From Lates calcarifer (Eukaryota; Chordata; Actinopteri; Centropomidae), in the NCBI RefSeq assembly GCF_001640805.2, contig NC_066847.1:26279504-26343503 (forward strand): a stretch of 64,000 nucleotides of DNA, read 5' to 3'. Every line of letters begins with the position of its first letter. Within the stretch, counting starts at the first letter, position 1. Shown here piece by piece: positions 37,960-47,080 of this stretch. The notes below the pieces were generated by a model. It did no database searches. It had not been told where the DNA came from and saw only the letters and a list, made by a program, of their open reading frames with translations. The position numbers and the translations under genes are program-made.

Positions 37960-38158
37960 AATGTCTGTGTGTGTGTGCGTGTGTGTGTGTGTGTATTTGT
38001 GGAGTGAGTATGAATGCATGACAAAGATCTCATGCACCATCGGTGTTTTGGCAGGTTGTTGTTCCCGGCAGAAAAGTGAAACATTTCCAGACTGTTTGTG
38101 CATTTGTGCGTGTGTATTTGTGTGTGTGTGTGCGCGCGTGTGTGTGCATGAGTGTGTG
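37960..38158. repeat. TG-rich low-complexity tracts
   Basis: Imperfect TG runs at 37962-37999 and 38096-38158, the latter with GCGCGC, joined to a GAGA stretch ending near 38205. The long open frames here are composed of His/Thr or Cys/Val repeats. Confidence 0.9.
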
Positions 38159-39084
38159 ACAAAGAAAGAGAGAGTGAGAGGAAGAGAGAGAACTACAAAG
38201 AGAGAGGTATCTGGCTTGACACATTATGAATCTTGAAAAAAATATGCTCACAGTTGCCTGTTTTCACAAAGTGGAAACCAAATACAGCGTATGTTTAATG
38301 TGTGGCTGTGATATCGTCAGATCAATGTGTGTGACGTACAAGCAAAAATCCACCTGTTCTTTCTTCAGTTACACATTTTAGCTGGACTGAAAAACAAAAG
38401 GAGAGGAGAGGAGAGGAGGATGACGCCATGGCCTTGGGGAAATGTCAAATTACAACAACACTGCATCATCCAAAATGGTGTCTCACTCTGGACTTGACTC
38501 AGTGGTAAAATTCCATTTTATCCAGGCAGCTACAACAATCCGCTATTGTGGTGAATAAATGGAAGAAAGTATTGATAACAGATCAGATGATGAGGTAAGG
38601 AGGTTGAGGATAGTGTGGAATATGAGGAGAGAAAAGTGCAGAATGTCCTGTTCTGTGTTCAACCCTCAACTGAAAGCCTTTCTTTGAATCCAGCAGAGGC
38701 CTGGAACTAGTTGAAATAACATCAACCTGCACTTGACCCAACGACAGTGACACATGAGACACTCATAAAAGCTATTCAAATACTTAAAACATACCACCAA
38801 AGGACTAAAACGAGCCAGATGGTCAGGGTTAGCACTTCCGTATTTCATTCTTTTCCATTGTGTCATAGAAACAGTAAGTGAAAAGGTTCTGGAAGGGATC
38901 TGAGACTGTAATTTGTTTCCATTGGATGCTCATGACAACTAAAAAGGCAGTAATAAAAGTGAAGTGTGAAGTAACACTGGAGCAAATTTTCAACAAGCTT
39001 GACAAAGTGATCTAGACCACAGCTAGGTCTGTAGGTCTGTAGCTTATTTCAGAGTTACTTTCTACATCCCCTTTCCTCTCAAAA

Positions 39085-39860
39085 TAGCCTCAGTTCTTCG
39101 TGATAAGGATTCTACAAGATGTTGGAAACAGACTCGTCCATGAGATTCTGGTCCATGTTGATGTGATTGCATGACATCATTTCTGAAGATTTGTGAACTG
39201 TACATTCATGCTGCCTGTCTCCTGTGCTACCACATCCCAAAGGTTATATTGTTTTTATATATGGTGATCAGCCAGTCAACTTCAGTTCACTGAACTCACT
39301 GTCATGTTCATGAAACCAGTTTGACATGACTTTGGCTTTGTAACATGGTGCATTATCATGCTGGAAGAAGCCATTAGAAAATGGGTCATAAAGGTCTGCA
39401 CATAGTCAGCAACACTAGTCAGGCTGTGGCATTCAGACACTGAACAATGATTGATTAGTATTGAGAGGCCTCAAATTTGTGAAGAAAACATTCCCCCTAC
39501 CATTTCATCACCACCAGCTGTCTGGACTACTGACACAAGACAAGTTGGGTCCACAAATCCAGTTTTCAACCATCCAGTTTTGATGATAGTGTGCCCACTG
39601 CAGCCCCAGATTTATGTTCTTGGTGGTAGAATCCAATGTGGTCTTCTGGCCATTCTCCTCCGATCTCTCTTATCACAAAACTGTCTCTCAAACCAGCCTG
39701 TCTAGCACCAACAATCATGCCACGTTCAAAATCACTGTATCATAGTGAAAAATGCTGATCACAAGTTGCCAAAACAACCAACAGTCCAAAACCTACAAGT
39801 ATTCAACTGACAACAGTGAAAAGCAGCAGTCTTTTGAAATAAATCCTTGAAATGAATGAT
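39085..39860 (-). pseudogene. Tc1-like transposon relic B (transposase pseudogene)
   Basis: This is another degraded Tc1-like transposase on the minus strand. At 39360-39335 it reads QHDNAPCYKA-like, the second catalytic Asp region, followed by SNWFHEHD-like residues. The segment that should hold the third acidic residue (about 39275-39225) is mutated and has an in-frame stop. Part of the C-terminal region survives at about 39230-39100. Toward higher coordinates it shares with relic A the stretch CTGACACAAG plus CAGGTTGG or CAAGTTGG. It then has an internal deletion before an N-terminal remnant (ATGCCACGTTCAAAATCACT, about 39717-39736). The two copies differ at many positions, suggesting old insertions. 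Confidence 0.72.
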
Positions 39861-40349
39861 TTACAAGTATTTATAGGATACAGTATACTGACAAAATGAC
39901 AAAAAAAAAAAAAACCTTCCCTCTCTGCATTTTGTCTTTCAGTTATAAACTACTCACCAGGACTTGCTGGCTAACCTAAAATTCTCTTTTTTCCCTGGCT
40001 TCATAGAAATGCTACAAAGCCCCAAAACAGAGCACTGTAAGCAGTAGAAGAATGTCTTTCCACAGCAGTGGTCGGGGTTGGGTTGGTGGGGTGTAGGGCT
40101 GACAGACTGACTTTCACTACGACAATCCTTTTAGGAAAAGGTACGTGTCTTTCAACACATGGAAACTCTTTAGAATCCTTGCCAAAACTGGAGTTTTTTT
40201 TTCCCACCAAGAAGTGTGAAACACAAAGAACAGTAAGGCCACTGAAACTGACAGTATTTTCCAGACTGTCAAGATTTAAGGAGGAATGTCAATATGAAAC
40301 TCGGTGCACCCAATTTTGGCAGGCTTGACAAAATCACAGTGCACCCTGG

Positions 40350-40376
40350 TTCTATGTGTGTGTTTGTGTATGTCTA

Positions 40377-40409
<33 letters not shown>

Positions 40410-40410
40410 A
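40350..40410. repeat. (TG)n microsatellite
   Basis: An imperfect TG run in intron 2, with a second shorter one at about 40668-40692. Confidence 0.95.
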
Positions 40411-41323
40411 GTGTTAATGACAATCCTCAGAGGGCCTTCACAGTATCAGATCTGTGTTTTCATTCCCTTGTGCAACACCGTGAGCCTATGGATGCTCACC
40501 GTTTGATGTCTACTGAACCAGTTCCCACTACTGACACCCACACACACAAACACACATGCATCATTTCTACATCTCTTCAGGATGTCTGTGAGTGAATATA
40601 TATGCATTATGAATATGTGCACATTCTGTGCATTTGTTGGTTCTGTGTGTTCTGTCTGGGGCCGTGTATGTGTGTGTGTGTGTGTGTGTGGGTGGGCATT
40701 TATGAGTGTACACGCAGGTTGGTCTCTGTGTGTGGTATCTCCTAATTGGGGATCCGATACAGCTGTCTTGTCTCTTGCATTTCCCTCATTTTTCCCCCTC
40801 TCTGCCAGTTAGACTCAAACAGACAAACACAGGGGGAGGACTGAGAGAGTGCAGTGCTTCAGAAGTCTTCGAATTCATTCCCTATATGTAGTTTAACATC
40901 TTCAGGCGCTATAAAGAAATGAAGTCTTGGAGTGTTTCCATGATGAAAAGGCAATGTGCTGTGAATTTAAAGGATGACTTGATGTCACTGAAACACTGAT
41001 GATTAAAAGATGGAATCTGTCTTTGAAATATTAGGTAATATATTTCAGGATAGAAAGATACGTCAAGGGTTCAGGTTTCAAACAATCAGCCGCTACCATA
41101 ACATCAAGCACATTCATGTGAAGCTTTTCAAATCTCCATTAGCCATTCTGCAGGTTTTAGAGCAAGACTATGTTTTTTCTAACTCGGCTGCTGATGATTA
41201 ATGAGAGATTGTAAACTCATTCAGTGTTTTATATTCTTCTCCAGTGATTTCTCCTTTGAGTGGCTTTGAGTGGTTAAAGCTTGTCTGTCCTCATACAACC
41301 CCTCCATCATCAAGTAGACTAGC

Positions 41324-41381
<58 letters not shown>
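41324..41381. repeat. (GATA)n microsatellite
   Basis: About 14 perfect GATA units in intron 2. It is a direct tetranucleotide tract without spacers. Confidence 0.98.
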
Positions 41382-41751
41382 GAGTAGTGAAGTAGTGGCT
41401 AGCGTGGGAGAGAAACAGGAAGACAACAAGTGTGAGTGAAAGCAAGCAAGCGAGCGAGCGAGAGAGAAATTGCCCTTGTGCAATGCTTTAGATTCTGCTC
41501 ACGTTCTGCTCTGTCCCCAGACGTTAAAAGTGTGTCCATAGTTTGGGCAACCGGGGGAGTGATTGGAAATGTCAGCTGACAACAGCACTTTTCACTGACA
41601 CTCTGAGAACTGGCACAGAGACAGGGAGAGAGGCGAGGGAGGGAGGGGTGAAGGATAGAGGGAGGGGGACAAGAGAGAGAAGGATGCGTGGAGGAAATGA
41701 GGAGGATGACAGAATGGGAAGGGAGAGGATGGTGCTGGTGGGCGGGTTGGT

Positions 41752-41787
41752 GCACGCACACACACACACACACACACATACACACAA
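41752..41787. repeat. (CA)n microsatellite
   Basis: A CA run following a purine-rich GAGG stretch (41610-41740), in intron 2. Confidence 0.95.
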
Positions 41788-42900
41788 AGCCACGCTTGGT
41801 AACAATAAGGATGGGGATGACATTGAGTTGAAAGGGTGTGTGCGCAAGTGTGTGAGTCAGAGTCAAAGGACTGTCCTTCCGTTATTCACTGTAACTGTGT
41901 GTATGAATGAAATGACTGTTCGGGTGTGTGCATGTGTGTGTGTGCATGTCATGTCAGTGAGTGACAGGAAACTGCCACTCAGTCTATTTCCGAAAGCCGG
42001 AGAGAGTTGAAAACCCAAGGCTAAGACCACTGCCCAACAGAACACACGGGCCTCCCTCCCCAACTGACCTTTCCTAAATGTTACTGGCCACTTGGCACAC
42101 TGACTGGGCCTCTAATGAAACTTTTATTGGCCCCCATTTTTCACCCTGTTTCTCCAGAACGCCTCCAGGGCTAAGCTGAAATACAGGCTTGAACTGCAGC
42201 TGACACGTAGAAGGGCACGATATGGCGCACGTGTGTGTGTGTTATAGTCTTCACATTTTATTTTTATCTTCCTTTTTCTTCATTCCAAAATCAATTAGCT
42301 CAATTAGAAATGTTGATGAGATCATTTAAAGACCTTACCTGCAGAATATTTAGCTCAACATATAATTCTCCAATTACATTTGATGATATCAGGTGTTAGC
42401 TGTAGGCAAACAAAAGAGCCTCTGTGGGAGAGCTGGATCTGTCATTTGCATTACATTCTCTGTTGACTCTGTTTGTCCAAATGGGGACAAATGAGAATGA
42501 AATGAGAAGGATTGACTTTTAACAGGAAGAGAAAAGGCAGTGAAGGGCCCAGCTTTACTGAGTCCAGTTCCCTGTTATCAGGATATATATTTGAATTGGT
42601 GGAGATATCTTTTGGTGAGATATGTTTCATTTTGGCAAATCATCTCTGCAACAACTACTGTAAAACTTTGACTAAATAGTCAAATAAATTATACCGGTAT
42701 CACTTGGTGATAGTGCAGTGCAGTGCAGTCACATTACAATTCTTATTTTATTTTTACACTTTATTATTATCATGAAATAAGTGAAGAAACCTGCCACATC
42801 AATATGCAATGTCCCAAAATGTTGGTAAATCTGTTGCATATTGCAGGGTTTGAGACTTCTGCTGAGAGAGGAGAGAAGGACGTCTGTGTTTATCCTAGTA

Positions 42901-42904
<4 letters not shown>

Positions 42905-42962
<58 letters not shown>
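42905..42962. repeat. (TG)n microsatellite downstream of exon 2
   Basis: A perfect run of about 28 TG units lies about 270 bases past the exon 2 donor in the transcript, where it reads (CA)n. Its complement in orientation lies at 44873-44929 in intron 1. Confidence 0.98.
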
Positions 42963-42964
<2 letters not shown>

Positions 42965-43233
42965 ACCCGGTACAGAAGGGAGCGGATGGGTTAGCCCCAG
43001 CTGGGTTGTGTTTTTACGTCTGAGGAAGCACAGAGGAGGGACACAGAGGTCAAGAGCAAACTGTTGATACTTATTAGAGGCTGCTGTTGGACTCACGCAA
43101 AACTAATTACCACAAGCTGAACTGAACTAAGCGGGAATGAACTGAACTCAACTGCACTGAAGGACACTGTTCAACTCATCAGATTAAATAGAACAGAGTG
43201 GAGTAGAATAGAATAGAGCAGAGCAGTACTCAC

Positions 43234-43418
43234 GGCTGGCAGAGTTTGATGAGGTCCTGGTCAGTGGTGGCCGGTGGCAAGCCTCTGATGTACAGGTTGG
43301 TCTTACTAAGCTGCTCCACTAGCCCACCTCCCTGACCTCCACCTCCACCTCCACCTCCTCCTCCTGTGGTACCGGGACTGGGCGGAGCCATGGGTGGAGG
43401 AGGAGGAGCATAGGACTG
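43234..43418 (-). CDS. rbms3: rbms3-like exon 2: Pro/Gly-rich linker and start of RRM1
   Basis: This internal coding exon encodes 61 codons plus two bases of a split Pro codon. It opens with [15 protein letters not shown], runs through a glycine stretch (residues 19-32 of the visible part, one Gln inside), then [19 protein letters not shown], which carries the RNP2 motif LYIRGL of RRM1. The acceptor follows a strong pyrimidine tract (TTTTTCCTTTTCTACAG) and the donor is CC|GTGAGT. RBMS proteins bind single-stranded DNA and A/U-rich RNA through two RRMs. The residues around [12 protein letters not shown] fit RBMS3 better than RBMS1, which as recalled has Val after Asp-Leu. Mammalian RBMS3 has a Ser/Asn-rich linker where this protein has glycine. 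The start could move by one codon because the acceptor is CAGCAG. Confidence 0.93.
43323..43364 (-). repeat. Glycine-codon trinucleotide repeat inside exon 2
   Basis: A GGA/GGT/GGN codon run encodes ten Gly, one Gln and three Gly just before RRM1. On the plus strand it reads as repeated CCT/CCA triplets. It is in frame and lies in the linker that is Ser/Asn-rich in mammalian RBMS3. Such a run may vary in length between individuals or species. Confidence 0.9.
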
Positions 43419-43426
43419 CTGTAGAA
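43414..43426 (-). promoter_or_regulatory. NAGNAG tandem splice acceptor of exon 2
   Basis: On the minus strand the intron end reads TTCTACAGCAGTCC. Either AG can define the exon start, at 43418 (includes a Gln codon) or 43415 (omits it), and both keep the frame. Upstream is a strong pyrimidine tract. In such sites the first AG is usually favoured when both are CAG. Confidence 0.8.
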
Positions 43427-44871
43427 AAGGAAAAAGAGGAAGAGAGGGAAAGGTCACTTAAGGTCACAACAGAATCCAAGATTTTCAGTTTTTGCCCTAC
43501 AGTCCTACTCACTAAACAAAACATCTTCTTTCTACCGAACTCGCAACATTTTGAATAATCTCTTCCTGCATCAAGTCCCACTGCAATATCTTGATTCAAC
43601 AGGAAGCACATCAAATTAAGGAAGCAGGATATGTGTAATTACTAGTGCTTGTTATGATTATGGTACCAAGTTTGACTACGAGCTTGTATCAATAACAATT
43701 ATAGGCTTTGCTGCATCTTTGCAGTAACTTCTACTGCTTTAGTTAGCTTTAATGATACTGCAATAAACATTCCTCATCAGTCAGTGTAATCACAATGACT
43801 GGATTGACCTGCTGTAAGTCAATGTTCTACTGTTTTGGATCAGGAAATGTTTCAAGTCACTGGCAGCTTTCTGAAGGATGAAGATGTTTATGAAGTGTTG
43901 ATGGACAGAAGGCTGTGAGTATGTGTCCTTCTTCTGGTGTGTGAGTTAGCAGACCACAGACAGATGAATCAGCACACATTCAAAATATAAAATAGAAGAA
44001 ATTGTCCAGAAAACTGCATCTTTAAACTGCATCTTAAGTGTGTGCTTAGACCAAACAAAGCAATGGGAGTCTTCATGATCAGAAGATACTGTCATCTATA
44101 GTATTTACAGAACATTCTTCAGCTAGGCAAGACTGCATTGGACACATTTACTGCCAAGCATCCCTTTATGGGTGCACAAACCATCCAGTGTTTAAACCAA
44201 GCCTGGGCTCTTTATCACCCCTAACTTACTCAAACGTTTCCAATCAGCCTCCACTGTCCAATTACACAGCTCAGTACTGGTTAAATGACTTAATAAGATG
44301 ACCATTTCTGGAAGTAGAGGAAGGCTAGTCTGAGGATTAATGAGGGTTTGGGTCAACTGGTGGGTTTAGAGTGCATGCTGACCCCTGCCTGCCTGCTGCC
44401 TTAGGCAAACTATTAGGTTAAGTTTGAAGGAAGTAAACAAGCCTGATGGCTCATATGACGACAGTGTTCAAAACAAACTCTGTCTGCTGCCTAGATGTTT
44501 GGAGCAAAACAGCCATGCTGGCTTAACAAAGAAGTCTGGTCTCAGCATTGGTCCCTCTGTTAGGAACTGGATGAAACAAGTTCAAGAACCTACTGCAGTT
44601 TGGGACGATCACAGACCACTTCCACTGTGTGTCGCGATGACAAGTGAGAGAGACAGGCAAAGGAGGTGGATGGAAGAGTGTATGTGCTTGGATGTATACT
44701 GTATCTGGCAGTGCGTGTGCATGTGCATATGTTAGTAAGAATCTGTGAGCTTGTGTGTGTGAGCCGGTGTTTGTGATAATGACAGGTTGTCACCACACAG
44801 CAATGTGGAGCCTGAGCCAGCTCTGATATTAATCCATTACCTGTACTTCCCTCAACTGGCACACAATTCCT

Positions 44872-44872
<1 letters not shown>

Positions 44873-44929
<57 letters not shown>
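44873..44929. repeat. (AC)n microsatellite upstream of exon 2
   Basis: A perfect run of about 28 AC units lies about 1.45 kb upstream of exon 2 in the transcript, where it reads (TG)n. Confidence 0.98.
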
Positions 44930-44931
<2 letters not shown>

Positions 44932-45309
44932 CATGCTGGCAGCTCAGAAAAGACAACACTAACAGGATTCAACACATGCACAGCAGACATGCAGTGGTAA
45001 AAGGAGATGGTGCTTGTGCAGCAGTGTAATTTACAGGCCAGAGCCTTACACTAACAGCCCAGAATGAGCCTATACACTTCAACAAAAACAAAGTACAGAG
45101 AAGAAAAAAGGCTACACTGGGTAATATTTCATTTTAATGGCTGTGACAAATACTACACTATATTGCGAGTGTCTTCTAAAACCCTTACATTTGCAGTAAT
45201 TTTAGCAGAATATCTCCCAATACAGTGTTTGCTGAGAAAATATTACCTCTGAGTCTTCAAGCTACTGACAGTGCAAATGTAAGAAATACACAGAGCTAAA
45301 ATTGACTGA

Positions 45310-45503
45310 ATCCTATCAATTAGTTGACAGAGATATGATCAGCAATATATGAAGTCAGTTATCAAGCAAACCTTGTTGCACATTGTGCTGATTCTATTTG
45401 CAGTTTTTCTTTCTTTTTTTTAATGATTTGTATATGATTTTCAGACATTTTATTCATTGAGTGATTAATCAATATTGAAAATAATCATTAGTTGCAGCCC
45501 AAA
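45310..45503. repeat. Dispersed-repeat relic ending in an AATAATCATTAGTTGCAG motif
   Basis: The stretch GATTAATCAATATTGAAAA followed by TAATCATTAGTTGCAGCCC is the recognisable edge of a repeat I recall as abundant in teleosts (GATTAATCGATAATGAAAAT next to AATCGTTAGTTGCAGCCC). The preceding 130 bases (AATTAGTTGACAGA, TTGCAGTTTTTCTTT) fit the same element loosely. No family name is claimed. Confidence 0.5.
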
Positions 45504-46005
45504 ACATCACTAGCAGTACAAAAATAGAGCTGTCTAAATTCACGAGGAATGGCTTGCCCTGTGTGTTTTATTAAAAACAACATTTTAGTTGCAAGAAAAC
45601 AGACATACAGAACAAAGAACAAACTTCCAGAGAAGCAACCCAGTGCTAGGCAGTGTGCGATTTGTACTGAAAAGTGCATGTATGTGTTTGCGTGTAGTGC
45701 CTGTGATCGTGATAATGAGAACCTCACTGCTTCAAAGGCTGATCTGTGTTGAGGACTGGTTCAATATAAACCTTCTGACAGTGGGTTTGTTTACTGACCA
45801 CCTCTGAAAGATAACATGTTTGATGGGAAGTGATACAAATAAAAGACCCAGGCTGAAATCTGGAAGAGAAATACCACTGGAATAAAAGCTATAACATGCT
45901 TAACATAGCACACATTACACACGTGCTTACAAATACAATGCCAGCACATGCAATGTATACTGTACATGCACACAAAAACATGAACACACCGGCAGCCTTT
46001 ATTCA

Positions 46006-46007
<2 letters not shown>

Positions 46008-46043
<36 letters not shown>
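46008..46043. repeat. (CA)n microsatellite
   Basis: A perfect CA run of about 17 units in intron 1. Confidence 0.97.
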
Positions 46044-46045
<2 letters not shown>

Positions 46046-47007
46046 CAGTCAGTTTTATCTACGTACATTCATTTCATTCCACCATGATCTGGAAAAGAGC
46101 CTTTCTTCGTTCACACATACCCACACAATCAGATGTCCAGGTATGCACAAATACAAAATGTACAAAATCTCTCTCCTTCCTCTCACTCGCTGACACAACA
46201 CACACACCTGATCAAAGGCCTTGCCCAGGGAACCTCTTTCAGCCAATTTGTGCAGCTGTCAGGGTCTGGGTGATAGTGAGCTGTGTATGTAATGTGTCAG
46301 AGACTGTGATAGGGAATCCTTTGAAACATTAAAATCTCTCTCTCTCTCTTTCTCTGGCATCCACGCTTTCCCTTCTCTTATACCTTTCTCGCTCACTGTC
46401 AAATTTGACTCTGCCATCGCTCAATCTTTTGCTCTTTTCACCTCTATCCCTCCACTTCCCACATACTCACTCTATATATCTCCCTCTCTCACTCCTTCAC
46501 TGCCTCGTCTCTTTCTCCCAGTTCCTCTCTTTTAAGGATTACTCTGCAGTCAGTGTGTGTGGACTGAAGGCTGCCTCTCAGCTGGTATTGTTGACACACT
46601 TAGTACAGTGGAGCATCTCTCGCAGTGGGGAAAAGGCTCAGAGGCAGCGACACAGACTGTCACACAAAACAAACACAGTCACCGGGTTTTCGCAGATTTC
46701 ATGCACTGCTGAGCCTGTGAACTGCAAAACATTGCTGCACGGTGTCATATATGTGCATGTTGTGACTTCCTGATGAGCATATATTTGACAGCAAAGAGGA
46801 AAACAAGTTACTTATACTAAAAGACACTGTAAAAAAATGTTCAGAGCACAAATATTTGCTCAGTTTCTTTCCATAAGCAACAATGCAGCTGTAACACCAT
46901 CACTTGCATCACCGTGAACAGGTAACAGAATGCTGGTCTGTGTATAGGCCTACTCCAAGACATACACTTTTACTGTTAACTCACTATTTACTGTGTACTT
47001 TGTCAGG

Positions 47008-47080
47008 AGCAACCTGATAGCCGAAGAGTTAGGGTGTGTGCCATCTGGGCCTTGGTGCCAAGACTCGGGATGTTGTTTTT
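47008..47080 (+). mobile_element. Possible tRNA-derived repeat head
   Basis: GATAGCCGAAGAGTTAGG resembles a decayed A box region of a tRNA-derived SINE (consensus TGGCNNAGTGGTTAGG). The expected B box is represented only by CCAAGACTCGGGAT. No cloverleaf can be drawn, so it is not a functional tRNA gene, and the match may be chance. Confidence 0.3.

Larger units (their letters stand above)
35173..43233 (-). other. Intron 2 of rbms3 (about 8 kb)
   Basis: This intron lies between exons 2 and 3, both with good splice sites. It holds a split dispersed repeat (35355-36092), a purine-rich block (about 36700-37220) with an embedded GACTGGCT-type minisatellite, and TG-rich tracts (about 37960-38158, 40350-40410 and 40660-40690). 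It also holds a Tc1-like relic (39.1-39.9 kb), a GATA tract (41.3 kb), a CA tract (41.75 kb) and a long perfect TG tract (42.9 kb). Open frames of 130-180 codons near 37.6-38.2 and 41.4-42.0 kb are translations of these tracts, not genes. Confidence 0.9.

Noticed and set aside
37611..38162. Open frame of 183 codons on the minus strand, with overlapping frames on the plus strand
   Set aside because: It consists of His-Thr and Cys-Val repeats encoded by CA/TG tracts. Both strands are open at once, which is typical of dinucleotide repeats.
41324..41381. Regular tetranucleotide array considered as a CRISPR-like or structured array
   Set aside because: It is a plain (GATA)n microsatellite without spacers, in a eukaryotic intron.
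41399..42010. Overlapping open frames of about 155 codons on both strands
   Set aside because: They are driven by CA repeats and GAGG-rich sequence, and complementary frames are open simultaneously.
44424..44735. 103-codon open frame on the plus strand
   Set aside because: The first half is non-repetitive but resembles no family I know, and the end runs into a TG-rich tract. It is intronic, with no supporting signals.
47008..47080. Functional tRNA gene
   Set aside because: The A-box-like word is present but no B box or cloverleaf can be formed. At best it is a decayed SINE head.
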